Made by a program: the position numbers and the translations under genes. Below, piece after piece: positions 1-6,781 of a stretch of 34,666 bases of DNA. The stretch covers positions 1-34,666 of the forward strand of contig JAIXUT010000185.1 in the NCBI GenBank assembly GCA_027483385.1, given 5' to 3'. The notes beneath the pieces were generated by a model. It was not told the DNA's origin. It was given only the letters and a program-made list of their open reading frames with translations, and did not search any database. The DNA comes from Alphaproteobacteria bacterium. GTDB taxonomy: Bacteria > Pseudomonadota > Alphaproteobacteria > UBA2136 > UBA6156. How positions within the stretch are numbered: position 1 is the stretch's first letter; the number at the start of each line of letters is the position of its first letter.

Positions 1-195
1 CAGGTAAAAGGATTGGTAGCAATCAGCGGATATGACAGCCCTAAAATGAATGATCTATTCAAAGGCCTTAATAAATTCAAGTTTAAGGCAAAAGTGCTGC
101 CCATGTCAACCAATAAGCGGTCAGTCTCGGAATGCTTGTGGACCAATTACGATCCTGCGGTAAAAACCGGGCAAACTAAACTTTCCTTCTCATGA
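1..195 (+). CDS. DNA adenine methylase, C-terminal end (partial)
   Basis: The reading frame is open from base 1, so the gene begins outside the window and 64 C-terminal residues are visible. They contain VAISGYDS near the start and KRSVSECLWTNYDP near the end. This resembles the C-terminus of D12-class N6-adenine methyltransferases, where a strand with an S-Y-D-type turn is followed by a basic stretch and an E/C-L-x-x-N-Y segment. Such phage enzymes methylate adenine in phage DNA and may protect it from host restriction. The catalytic DPPY motif would lie upstream and cannot be checked here. The stop codon overlaps the next start as ATGA. The family call rests on the C-terminal pattern only. 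Confidence 0.6.
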   Translation, partial: QVKGLVAISGYDSPKMNDLFKGLNKFKFKAKVLPMSTNKRSVSECLWTNYDPAVKTGQTKLSFS

Positions 196-455
196 CCGAC
201 CAAATCGAACTGCTAAAAGCCACTAAACCCGATCCCCACTATAAACCAACCTACAGCATCGCCCAAGGCATTACCGCCTGGCGTTTTTCCGACCTGGTAC
301 GTCGACACGGATATGATCGGGCGCTATGGTGGGCGGAATTCGTAAGGGATCGGGTGCCGGGAATATCAGAAGAAACCACATTGCTCAAAACATTTGCTGC
401 ATTCTGTGCAGCAGAACAACTACAAGAAAATGAAACAACGACCCATTCTATTTAG
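192..455 (+). CDS. Small hypothetical protein, translationally coupled to the methylase
   Basis: This 87-residue protein starts in an ATGA overlap with the methylase stop, which suggests translational coupling. It is soluble, with several W and R residues (AWRFSDLVRRHGYDRALWWAEF) and an alanine-rich helix at residues 66-77. I do not recognise a family. The 3' end overlaps the next gene by 26 bases in another frame, typical of a packed phage early operon. No signal peptide or membrane segment is visible. Confidence 0.6.
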   Translation: MTDQIELLKATKPDPHYKPTYSIAQGITAWRFSDLVRRHGYDRALWWAEFVRDRVPGISEETTLLKTFAAFCAAEQLQENETTTHSI

Positions 456-1092
456 CGGCGAAATGGTCCGCGCAATTCTTGAAGGACGTAAAACGCAAAC
501 GAGAAGAGTAGTGAAACGTAAATTCCCGTTTGGCGAAATAGAACCAACCGTTACATCAATAGGTGGTTGTCCAGTACATTTCCCCGATGGATCATGGGAA
601 TACGAATGGTGTCCTTATGGCTGGATTGGCCATCGTATTTGGGTGCGCGAAACGTGGGCGCAAGGCCAGGACTTGTTTATCGATTACCCATCATGGCTTT
701 ACCGTGCCGATAAAACGGCAAGACACCACGGATACGATAAGCCAGGCAGCGAATTAGATACCTATGCATGGGCCTGGGATTGTGTAAAATGGAAGCCATC
801 AATATTTATGCCGAGAGATGCATCGCGTATCACCCTTGAAATTACAGGCATAGGATGTGAGCGATTACAAGATATTTCGGATGAAGATGCCATTGCTGAA
901 GGAATAATGCCGCTTTTACATGAAGACGGGAATACTTATTACGCTAACTACGGGAAAGAAGACATAGGCACATTTTTAACTCCAAGGGAATCGTTTCGCA
1001 CTCTATTTACGAGCATTAATGGACAGGAATCATGGGATTTAAACCCGTGGGTATGGGTAATCGAGTTCAAAATACTTGAGCCATGCCGATAA
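430..1092 (+). CDS. ASCH-like phage protein
   Basis: The 220-residue product opens with MKQRPILFSGEMVRAILEGR followed by KTQTRRVVK, the hallmark N-terminus of a phage protein family related to ASCH/PUA-like domains, which are predicted RNA-binding folds. Later segments (WIGHRIWVRETWA; DISDEDAIAEGI; WDLNPWVWVIEFK) also match the usual order in this family. An upstream in-frame TTG at 394 would add 12 residues, but the ATG at 430 matches the family start and follows an A-rich stretch. The biochemical role in phages is not established. Overlaps with both neighbours place it in the same operon. Confidence 0.75.
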   Translation: MKQRPILFSGEMVRAILEGRKTQTRRVVKRKFPFGEIEPTVTSIGGCPVHFPDGSWEYEWCPYGWIGHRIWVRETWAQGQDLFIDYPSWLYRADKTARHHGYDKPGSELDTYAWAWDCVKWKPSIFMPRDASRITLEITGIGCERLQDISDEDAIAEGIMPLLHEDGNTYYANYGKEDIGTFLTPRESFRTLFTSINGQESWDLNPWVWVIEFKILEPCR

Positions 1093-1484
1093 GACGCCAC
1101 TTATACCCGGAAAATTGGGATGAAATTTCCCTTTCAGTCCGCGAAAAAGCAGGCTGGTGCTGCGAGTGGTGCCATGCCAAGAACAAAACAGTCATCCAGC
1201 GCAAGCCCGTGCGCACCATGCCTGATTGGGTGGAAGTGCTGTTTGTACTGGAAACGACAGGTGCCTATGAGAGCACCGAAAAAATGATCTGGAAACGCCT
1301 AAAATTCCACGGGCTGACCAGGATCATATTAACAACGGCCCACCTGGACCGCGATCCAGGCAATAATGAGATGGACAATTTGGCTGCGCTTTGCCAGCGC
1401 TGCCACTTGCGGTATGACATTTATCAGCATTTGCGGGCGCGTAAGTATGGGCGCGCGAATAGTGAGCAGCCTAAACTGTTTTGA
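1083..1484 (+). CDS. HNH-family endonuclease
   Basis: This 133-residue protein has the zinc-ribbon and HNH layout: CCEWCHAKN at residues 22-30, then TTAHLDRDPGNNEMDNLAALC with the first histidine and the central asparagines, then CQRCHLRYD. The paired CxxC motifs flank the beta-beta-alpha metal nuclease core, so metal-dependent DNA nicking or cleavage is expected. The gene starts inside the end of the ASCH-like gene (10-base overlap). Phage HNH proteins next to terminase often help packaging. This one is about 9 kb from terminase among accessory genes, so a homing or modification-linked role is equally possible. Confidence 0.8.
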   Translation: MPIRRHLYPENWDEISLSVREKAGWCCEWCHAKNKTVIQRKPVRTMPDWVEVLFVLETTGAYESTEKMIWKRLKFHGLTRIILTTAHLDRDPGNNEMDNLAALCQRCHLRYDIYQHLRARKYGRANSEQPKLF

Positions 1485-1487
1485 GCC

Positions 1488-2030
1488 ATGGAATCAAAGA
1501 TCATTTCAGAGGAAATATTAAGGCTTCACATGGTTGAAGAAAGCGAGAAACTACTTTCACTCATCAAGTCTGGCGAAGTATCCAATCAGTTGTATTTAAT
1601 CAACGCGATGGTACGAATTTACCGATATGAAAAAGAATATAGTTGGGGTACACGACAATTGATATATGAAAATGTAGGCTTTAAGGTTGAAAGATTTATG
1701 CGTTGGAAGTGGTTTTTCCGCTACTTACAAGCAAAGGAACAAATTAAAACGCCCAGACAACTTGTGCAAATTGAGTGCATTTCGTATGTAAATCCTGACC
1801 GTGATAAGGTATTGATAAAGGTGCTTAGCAACAAGTTAATTGCGGCAAAAAGAGATAGAACGAAGGCGCAATTTGCCATTGAAAAGGGCAAAAAAGTAAA
1901 GGAATCTACTTCGCTTTTTTCGTATGAAGATGATCCCGACTATTTGAAAGCCTTGGAATATCTATCAGGTAAAGAAAAACTGATTGCAGAAATCGAAGCG
2001 GAAATCGCTCAATTAAATAAACATTCATAA
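1488..2030 (+). CDS. Hypothetical helical protein
   Basis: This 180-residue protein has no recognised family. It is rich in K, E, R and Y, with a central aromatic stretch (RWKWFFRYLQ) and a C-terminal charged helix (EKLIAEIEAEIAQL) likely to form a coiled coil. It begins three bases after the stop of the HNH gene and carries no signal peptide. The position suggests an early accessory function. It is somewhat richer in A and T than the structural genes. Confidence 0.6.
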   Translation: MESKIISEEILRLHMVEESEKLLSLIKSGEVSNQLYLINAMVRIYRYEKEYSWGTRQLIYENVGFKVERFMRWKWFFRYLQAKEQIKTPRQLVQIECISYVNPDRDKVLIKVLSNKLIAAKRDRTKAQFAIEKGKKVKESTSLFSYEDDPDYLKALEYLSGKEKLIAEIEAEIAQLNKHS

Positions 2031-2060
2031 CCGGCGAAAGCCACAAATACCCACACAACA

Positions 2061-2345
2061 ATGCAAAATTTTCAAGTAGAAATCACCCACACAATCGAAT
2101 TGATTGTGCACGAAGAAACGGAAGCATTCAAAAACGCATTTGAAGGCTATAAGTCGGTAATTAAAGACGGCGATGAAGACCAGATGATCCAATATGTAGC
2201 GTCCCAGGTATTGAAGCACGGTTATCGTAGAATGATTGAAGGGGTAGGATACGTTTCGTGTAATGGCAACTGCGGAAATATGGAATTATACTGCGGCATT
2301 GATGTCCTGTACGATGATCCATTTGAAAACACTGAAATATTGTAA
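2061..2345 (+). CDS. Small acidic hypothetical protein
   Basis: This 94-residue acidic protein has a clustered cysteine segment, VSCNGNCGNMELYC, at about residues 67-80 that could bind a metal. No family is recognised. The start follows a short A/C-rich leader (ACCCACACAACA), with no Shine-Dalgarno sequence. It belongs to a run of small same-strand genes at 2061-4182, each with its own short leader. Confidence 0.55.
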   Translation: MQNFQVEITHTIELIVHEETEAFKNAFEGYKSVIKDGDEDQMIQYVASQVLKHGYRRMIEGVGYVSCNGNCGNMELYCGIDVLYDDPFENTEIL

Positions 2346-2350
2346 CTCAA

Positions 2351-2365
2351 AAAACATTCAAACCG
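2351..2365 (+). promoter_or_regulatory. Recurring 15-base gene leader, first of four copies
   Basis: The sequence AAAACATTCAAACCG ends directly at the ATG of the next gene. Near-identical 15-mers ending at an ATG occur at 2613-2627, 3179-3193 and 3952-3966. These leaders probably act as the translation-initiation region of this accessory cluster, since Bacteroidota do not rely on Shine-Dalgarno pairing. They support the start codons chosen for the four following genes. Confidence 0.6.
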
Positions 2366-2614
2366 ATGTTGCCTCTAAATAAAATTAATCAAATACGCCG
2401 AAAATCGCCAAGCAAGATTGCTGACTTTCTGAATAAGCACGGCAATAAGCCCGTTCGAATTTGGTCAAATCAGTGGGGTGCTTACTGGCGTACTGCCCGC
2501 GCAGGATATTCTTTTTTAAGAGAAGAAGCCGGTACCTATACTTTTTCAGACGCATTCGATGCAACCAGCCATTGTGGCCCTGAAAAACAAATCTATTATG
2601 ATTTCATTCGCTAA
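2366..2614 (+). CDS. Small basic hypothetical protein
   Basis: This 82-residue protein has a basic N-terminus (KINQIRRKSPSKIADFLNKHG) and an aromatic middle (VRIWSNQWGAYWRTARAGY). No family is recognised. The start lies directly after the 15-base leader. The stop is followed at once by the leader of the MazG-like gene. Confidence 0.55.
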   Translation: MLPLNKINQIRRKSPSKIADFLNKHGNKPVRIWSNQWGAYWRTARAGYSFLREEAGTYTFSDAFDATSHCGPEKQIYYDFIR

Positions 2615-2627
2615 AACATTCAAACCA

Positions 2628-2903
2628 ATGGAAAAAGAACACATGGTAACAATCATTGAGGATATTCTTGATGAAGTTAAACGCGCTGAAACGAAGCATC
2701 CAGAATGGCCTTCGGATATTATTCATGCCTCTGCAATAGTAGGGGAGGAAAGCGGCGAACTTACCCGGGCATGTTTGCAATTTATCTATGAAGGAGGAAG
2801 TAAATTAGAGGCTAGAAAGGAAGCCATTCAAGTAGCATGCACTGCAATCAGATTCTTGAAAGCGCTAGATGAATTGCACTATATACCTTCCAAATCTTTT
2901 TAA
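2628..2903 (+). CDS. MazG-like nucleotide pyrophosphohydrolase family protein
   Basis: The 91-residue protein contains IVGEESGELTRACLQ near residue 35 and EARKEAIQVACTAIRFLKAL near the end. This is the helical arrangement of small MazG-like (all-alpha NTP pyrophosphohydrolase) phage proteins, in which the EExGE segment and a later E/D coordinate magnesium. Such enzymes hydrolyse NTPs or dNTPs and may adjust nucleotide pools or alarmones in infection. The ATG at 2628 is chosen over upstream in-frame starts because it follows the repeated leader and avoids overlap. Substrate is unknown. Confidence 0.65.
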   Translation: MEKEHMVTIIEDILDEVKRAETKHPEWPSDIIHASAIVGEESGELTRACLQFIYEGGSKLEARKEAIQVACTAIRFLKALDELHYIPSKSF

Positions 2904-2904
2904 A

Positions 2905-3180
2905 ATGAAAAAATACCGCAGAGTTGACGCCATTGGCAAGCCTTACGGCCATTGCCATAAAGTAAACAAGGGAAGCGACCATGAGTATTTGCAAGGGGCC
3001 TATACCTTCAAACACGGCATAGTAACCTTTTACAGCGAACCTCGCTTTGCTACATTTTCATTCGTGTATAAAGGGAGAATGCATTCTCTCAATATATCCG
3101 AAATTAAATATCCATTCACTGAAAGGCAATTGATCATCCGGGCTGGAAAGTTCGGGCGGGAGGTTGTTGAAGAAAATTAA
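2905..3180 (+). CDS. Small hypothetical protein
   Basis: This 91-residue protein begins one base after the preceding TAA (TTTTAAAATG), so the two genes are tightly linked. It is basic and aromatic, with alternating strand-like segments (GAYTFKHGIVTFYSEPRFATFSF split by charged turns) suggesting a small beta fold. No family is recognised. An upstream in-frame ATG at 2869 lies inside the MazG-like gene and is less likely. Confidence 0.55.
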   Translation: MKKYRRVDAIGKPYGHCHKVNKGSDHEYLQGAYTFKHGIVTFYSEPRFATFSFVYKGRMHSLNISEIKYPFTERQLIIRAGKFGREVVEEN

Positions 3181-3193
3181 AACATTCACACCA

Positions 3194-3436
3194 ATGCTTG
3201 CAGAGACACAACAAATTCGGGAACAGGGATTGTATATAACTGACCAATGCTAGATAAGCCGATCTTATTCGGATGAGGTATGTGTTATGCTTCCTTGTGG
3301 GTACCGTCAGCGGTTTTTTACAACCGAAAAAGAAGATAGGGAACTGATTGAAATTTGCAAAACCATGAAGTCGAAAGGCATTGAAAGCGCACGGTTTGCA
3401 TTTGATTTTTTACCCCAAATAACTATTCCATTTTAA
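3194..3436 (+). pseudogene. Small accessory gene interrupted by an in-frame amber codon
   Basis: An ATG right after the third copy of the 15-base leader opens a frame that reads 19 codons, meets TAG at 3251-3253, then stays open for another 60 codons to a TAA at 3434-3436. The downstream part reads like a real small protein (YRQRFFTTEKEDRELIEICK, then KSKGIESARFAFDF). The simplest reading is a point nonsense mutation. A shorter protein from the ATG at 3287 (49 residues) is possible. TAG ends several other genes here, so general amber recoding is unlikely. Confidence 0.55.
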
Positions 3437-3465
3437 CCCAATTTTCACAATAAACAATTTTAAAA

Positions 3466-3927
3466 ATGAAACCAACCGGAGTTAAAATCGTCGTTGAGCG
3501 ACAAGATGGCCAAATTACAACCTGGCATGACGTTCTTGATAGAAGAGTAGAGTCAATCATTTTGAACGTTATACAACAGAAGGGGTGGGAAAATGGGAAA
3601 GTAATCGAAGCCTACATAGAGTTCAATTTTAACGGATACTACAAAGTCCACCTTGACTGCGCCAGACTAACGAAGGTGTTACAGATGATGGGCTATAAAT
3701 CAAATATGGATGTATTGTGCAACACGGAGTGGTTTTCAATGAAGAAAAATCCACCTAAAAGTGAAGACCGTTGCATAATGGTTTATTACGAAGATGAGGA
3801 TAGTCGTTTGCATCTGTTGACTTCTATGACTTACTCCCTCGGTAGGTTACTTGATGATGATTTTAATGAAGTTAATATCGAAGACAATATGATTTGGTCA
3901 TATTGGCCAGATCCAGTATTCAAATAA
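3466..3927 (+). CDS. DUF551-like phage protein
   Basis: The 153-residue protein has an unrecognised N-terminal half. Its C-terminal half (residues about 88-153) starts with a W-F-S-M-x-x-N-P-P pattern, continues with CIMVYYEDED and ends near SYWPDPVF. That is the layout of small phage DUF551-type proteins, which open with W-x-x/P and end in HW-x-x-x-P. Function is unknown. The leader (CAATTTTCACAATAAACA) is shared with the next gene, which also looks DUF551-like. Confidence 0.55.
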   Translation: MKPTGVKIVVERQDGQITTWHDVLDRRVESIILNVIQQKGWENGKVIEAYIEFNFNGYYKVHLDCARLTKVLQMMGYKSNMDVLCNTEWFSMKKNPPKSEDRCIMVYYEDEDSRLHLLTSMTYSLGRLLDDDFNEVNIEDNMIWSYWPDPVFK

Positions 3928-3966
3928 CTCCAAGCACCCAATTTTTTACAATAAACATTCAACACA

Positions 3967-4182
3967 ATGGAACAAGAGATAATTTTCAAGGCTGTGCCTG
4001 TAAACGAAAGACAGCCAAAAGAATTTGGGACAATACACGTAGTGTTAATTGATGCAAGACTTACAATGATGGCTCAATATAACCCACAAGGCTGGTGTTA
4101 CCTATCTGGTATACCAGCAAAAAAACAGCCGGAATTGATTGGAGGGAAAGGGGTTTCTCACTGGCTTGAAAGACAATATTGA
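3967..4182 (+). CDS. Short DUF551-like protein
   Basis: This 71-residue protein runs VNERQPKEFGTIHVVLIDA, then a GWCYLSG turn, then VSHWLERQY at the end. This resembles the DUF551 core of opening ERxP, a central strand and a terminal HW motif. It follows the fourth copy of the 15-base leader. The stop codon overlaps the -33 element of a host-type promoter. The function of the family is unknown. Confidence 0.55.
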   Translation: MEQEIIFKAVPVNERQPKEFGTIHVVLIDARLTMMAQYNPQGWCYLSGIPAKKQPELIGGKGVSHWLERQY

Positions 4183-4208
4183 TTAATACCAAAAAACAAT
4201 TACATTTG
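4179..4208 (+). promoter_or_regulatory. Host-type Bacteroidetes promoter
   Basis: TTG at 4179-4181, a 19-base spacer, then TACATTTG at 4201-4208 match the Bacteroidetes primary sigma consensus exactly. Transcription would start near 4213 and meet the intrinsic terminator at 4232-4267 after only about 55 bases. The promoter therefore makes a short RNA or reads into the lysis genes only by anti-termination. An inverted repeat is centred on its -7 box. Confidence 0.6.
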
Positions 4209-4222
4209 CAATGGTTTTTTGG
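4189..4222. repeat. Inverted repeat centred on a -7 box (operator candidate)
   Basis: CCAAAAAAC at 4189-4197 and GTTTTTTGG at 4214-4222 are perfect 9-base inverted arms. Their centre falls within TACATTTG at 4201-4208. A dimeric repressor bound here would block the promoter. A hairpin acting with the following terminator is the alternative. Confidence 0.5.
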
Positions 4223-4231
4223 GGTTTATTT

Positions 4232-4267
4232 ACACTCTTCGTCCGCATGGTTGAAGGGTGTTTTTTT
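4232..4267 (+). terminator. Rho-independent terminator
   Basis: An 8-base stem (4232-4239 with 4254-4261, one G-T pair) and a 14-base loop are followed by a T run to 4267. It closes the accessory region and is followed immediately by the first late-type promoter. Confidence 0.75.
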
Positions 4268-4268
4268 A

Positions 4269-4304
4269 TGTCCTTTTGCTAGGTAGGGTGGTGAATGAAC
4301 TTTG
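4269..4304 (+). promoter_or_regulatory. Putative phage late promoter 1
   Basis: TGTCCTTT starts at 4269 and TTTG lies at 4301-4304, with 24 bases between GTCCTTT and TTTG. The ATG of the amidase is four bases after TTTG, so the mRNA is predicted to start at or very near the start codon. This is the first of nine copies in the window. Confidence 0.7.
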
Positions 4305-4308
4305 TTTA

Positions 4309-5079
4309 ATGAAACCGATATTCATCCGCGACTTAATCACCCACAAACTCACGCGCCCGGCACTGCGCGATCCAGTACATTATCAATTGCGCCAGGTTAA
4401 GGCAATTGTTGTTCACTGGACGGCCAACCAATCGAAAGGTGCCAACGCTCAAGCCAACCGAAACTATTTCAACAATGGCGCTCCGGGCCCAGGCGGCACT
4501 TTCCGGCCAGCATCGGCACATTACCTGGTCGATTCCAATACCATCATACAGGCGCTTCCTGATACCGAAGTAGGCTTCCATGTGGGCGACAAGCCACTGG
4601 GGCAATACAAGCCCGCAGGCAAAGAAATGATCAAAGGCACCCGCCTTACACCCAACTACTTCACCATCGGGCTTGAGCTGTGCGCCAATGCCGATGGTAA
4701 CTGGACCGAAACCTGCGACAATGGCGCAATGCTAGCCGCTACCTTGCTGTACAAGCATGGGCTAGATCTCCCCCACCTATTGCGCCATTTTGATGTGACG
4801 GGCAAAAAATGCCCACTTCCCATGATTGAAGAATGGGCATGGATGGCATTCGTTAAAAACGTAATGCTGTACTACCAGCAACTCGATGCGCTCAATCTAC
4901 ACCCTGCTATTGTTGATACAGACGAATTGAACGTTCGTAAGGGACCCACTGCGAAATATCCGATCGCTTACACGCTTCTGAAAAATGAGCGGGTACTGGT
5001 GGAAGAAATACCCGCATTGGGATGGGTTTCTATCGGGCAGGATCAGTGGGTTAAAGCCAATTTTTTACGGCCGGTGTAG
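4309..5079 (+). CDS. N-acetylmuramoyl-L-alanine amidase (endolysin) with SH3-like domain
   Basis: This 256-residue enzyme has an amidase_2/PGRP domain at residues about 25-190 and an SH3b-like domain at about 198-256 (ELNVRKGPTAKYPIAYTLL, ending WVKANFLRP). Zinc ligands are H36 in AIVVHW, H160 in LRHFDVTG and C168; the H-to-C spacing of eight matches T7 lysozyme. E122 or E124 lies in the usual GLELC strand. It cleaves the amide bond between muramic acid and peptide stems for lysis. No signal peptide is present, so a holin is required. The ATG at 4309 is chosen over an upstream in-frame start at 4258 because it sits four bases after the late promoter. Confidence 0.9.
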   Translation: MKPIFIRDLITHKLTRPALRDPVHYQLRQVKAIVVHWTANQSKGANAQANRNYFNNGAPGPGGTFRPASAHYLVDSNTIIQALPDTEVGFHVGDKPLGQYKPAGKEMIKGTRLTPNYFTIGLELCANADGNWTETCDNGAMLAATLLYKHGLDLPHLLRHFDVTGKKCPLPMIEEWAWMAFVKNVMLYYQQLDALNLHPAIVDTDELNVRKGPTAKYPIAYTLLKNERVLVEEIPALGWVSIGQDQWVKANFLRPV

Positions 5080-5114
5080 TGTCCTTTCCAACAGATCTGT
5101 ATTCCCTCAAATTG
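5080..5114 (+). promoter_or_regulatory. Putative phage late promoter 2 (offset copy)
   Basis: TGTCCTTT at 5080-5087 follows the amidase stop. The downstream box is CAAATTGC, shifted by one base relative to the other copies. The holin-like gene starts 23 bases after it, so this transcript would have a short leader. Confidence 0.55.
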
Positions 5115-5137
5115 CAGCCATAAAATCAACACACAAC

Positions 5138-5578
5138 ATGAAGAATCCATTTTTGTCCAAAAACTTTTGGGCCAACATCCTCAACATCCTGGTTGTATTC
5201 TTGATCGGTGCAGGCATTGCCGTACCATCCGATACTGGCTCCGACCTGATGGATGCCATCCTGAAGTTCAATCCGTTTTTGATCGGCAGTTTGCTCATCA
5301 GCAACATTATGCTGCCGCTGTACAAAACGATCCGCAACAAATCGGGTACCTGGATGGCAAGCCTGTTAAGTACCAATTTCTGGGGCCAAATTGCCAGTGC
5401 AATTCTTTGGATCGCCACCTTTTATGGCGCTGTTATTCCGGATAATACTGCGGGTGAACTGGTGACCAATTTTGCTTCCCAAAACTGGGGGCAACTACTC
5501 AGTATTTTATTTGTAAATGTATTGCTACCAGTGCTTCACATATTTGTGAAGCCAAAAGTTATTGCAGCGCAAGGATAG
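5138..5578 (+). CDS. Holin-like membrane protein with internal duplication
   Basis: This 146-residue protein has about four hydrophobic segments and lies directly after the amidase, the usual place for a holin. Its two halves align: LSKNFWANILN...GIAVPSD...LLISNIMLPLY against LSTNFWGQIAS...GAVIPDN...LFVNVLLPVLH. The protein therefore arose by tandem duplication of a two-helix unit. A holin would form holes in the inner membrane to release the amidase. No characterised holin family is recognised, so the role is inferred from topology and context. The start at 5138 follows the A/C-rich leader AAATCAACACACAAC. Confidence 0.65.
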   Translation: MKNPFLSKNFWANILNILVVFLIGAGIAVPSDTGSDLMDAILKFNPFLIGSLLISNIMLPLYKTIRNKSGTWMASLLSTNFWGQIASAILWIATFYGAVIPDNTAGELVTNFASQNWGQLLSILFVNVLLPVLHIFVKPKVIAAQG

Positions 5579-5602
5579 AAAGCATTCACTTTTCATTGCT
5601 TA

Positions 5603-5640
5603 AAAAGGCCTGGTATGAAATGTCATATCGGGCCTTTTGT
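5603..5640 (+). terminator. Intrinsic terminator after the lysis genes
   Basis: AAAAGGCC at 5603-5610 pairs with GGCCTTTT at 5631-5638. An inner TATGA/TCATA stem shortens the loop. Together they form a strong hairpin ending in TTTTG. Confidence 0.65.
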
Positions 5641-5724
5641 CGGTCAAAAAATCGGCACTATTGTTGTATATACCACTAATTGTCAAACACTTATTAGTTC
5701 TTATCATTCTAAATTGTCGGCAAT

Positions 5725-6243
5725 ATGAGTAAGATTATCGTTGAGGGCTATTTGCCCATTGAGCCGGGATTATTAGTGTATCTAAAGTACCGTGAAAATT
5801 TAATAGAAGGTCGGCCGCTCGTTTTACCAGGACAATCCTCCATTGCCAATATGCTTACCGCCATGATGAGCATGGCCATCATTTTTTACGATGAAGGGCG
5901 CGATCCACAACTTACGCCGCTCGAGTTACAAGCGCTCACCGCGCGCATCCGATTTGAGGCACACGGGCCAATTGCCCGCTACGAAATATTCAATGTAGCC
6001 GACCGTATTGCGCTGCATTTCAACTCATTTCTGTACAGCAGTATGCAAGACGATGTGCTGCAACTTGTCATGGACGGCAAAAGCCGGGGCAAACACGAGC
6101 AGGATACCATCGGCGAATATTTACGCCGCGCCGGTCTGGATGATTACTACGAGTATGACTCCATGAAAAAAGCGCAATACCGCGCCCGCAAGTATCGGGC
6201 ATTGCATCCGATCAAAGGACGCCAGTGGGCGCAGCAGTGCTAG
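5725..6243 (+). CDS. Hypothetical protein upstream of head genes
   Basis: This 172-residue protein has a hydrophobic, methionine-rich middle (NMLTAMMSMAIIFYDEG) and a basic C-terminus (AQYRARKYRALHPIKGR). No family is recognised. It stands alone between a terminator and a late promoter. The 84-base gap upstream is AT-rich, and I could not find a convincing -33/-7 pair or a TGTCCTTT site there. The basic tail suggests nucleic-acid or virion binding, but this is a guess. Confidence 0.6.
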   Translation: MSKIIVEGYLPIEPGLLVYLKYRENLIEGRPLVLPGQSSIANMLTAMMSMAIIFYDEGRDPQLTPLELQALTARIRFEAHGPIARYEIFNVADRIALHFNSFLYSSMQDDVLQLVMDGKSRGKHEQDTIGEYLRRAGLDDYYEYDSMKKAQYRARKYRALHPIKGRQWAQQC

Positions 6244-6252
6244 TATTGTCCC

Positions 6253-6288
6253 TGTCCTTTCAGAGCAGGGTAGGGTAGCGCACATTTG
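6253..6288 (+). promoter_or_regulatory. Putative phage late promoter 3
   Basis: TGTCCTTT at 6253-6260 and CACATTTG ending at 6288 keep the 24-base spacing. The ATG at 6293 lies four bases after TTTG, predicting a leaderless or near-leaderless mRNA for the head operon. A partial second copy (TTGTCC) sits just upstream. Confidence 0.7.
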
Positions 6289-6292
6289 CGCT

Positions 6293-6781
6293 ATGTCATT
6301 TCAAATTGTATATACTTCTTGCCAATCCGGCACCCTTCCAGGTGCAGGGAAATTGGAATTTGTGCCGATCAGCGAGGTAGATACTACCACGTTTATTCGG
6401 GCATTTTCAGAAGGATACAATCAGCAGCCCGCATTTACCAGTGTAGCCTGGTACACAATTCCTTACGTTTCTGGCTCCGGCCAATGGAATGAGGATCAAG
6501 TTGAAAATGACCAGGGCGAATACTTCAACCTGAATCTATCGGCAGTCATGCCATCGGATATTCCCGATGTGCGCGGCTGGTGCAATCTCATGAAGCAACA
6601 GCGGTTCATCGTGCGCGTTACGCGCGAAGGTCAGCCACTCCTGCTCGGATCACCCGAACAGCCCTTACGTTTTGAAAGCAAATTCGATAGCGGTGCCGAT
6701 GGTGCCGATGGTCGAGTACACCGCATCACTTTTTCCGGCGTTTCGCTCTGCAAATCGCCCGGTTATATACCTGTTTTCTGA
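6293..6781 (+). CDS. Hypothetical virion-associated protein
   Basis: The 162-residue protein looks mainly beta, with alternating aromatic strands and no signal peptide. It is the first gene after late promoter 3. Its last base is the first base of the prohead protease gene's start codon (TGATG), so it is co-translated with head genes. No family is recognised; a small head, neck or tail component is plausible from context only. Confidence 0.6.
   Translation: MSFQIVYTSCQSGTLPGAGKLEFVPISEVDTTTFIRAFSEGYNQQPAFTSVAWYTIPYVSGSGQWNEDQVENDQGEYFNLNLSAVMPSDIPDVRGWCNLMKQQRFIVRVTREGQPLLLGSPEQPLRFESKFDSGADGADGRVHRITFSGVSLCKSPGYIPVF

Noticed and set aside
394-429. Upstream TTG start for the ASCH-like protein
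   Set aside because: The family normally begins at the MKQRPILF-type methionine, found at 430.
3251-3253. General amber (TAG) recoding in this phage
   Set aside because: TAG ends other plausible genes, such as those at 455, 5578, 6243, 9981 and 13257, so TAG is a normal stop here.
5640-5724. Host-type promoter before the gene at 5725
   Set aside because: TAAATTG is present at 5710-5716 but no TTG lies at the required 19-base distance.
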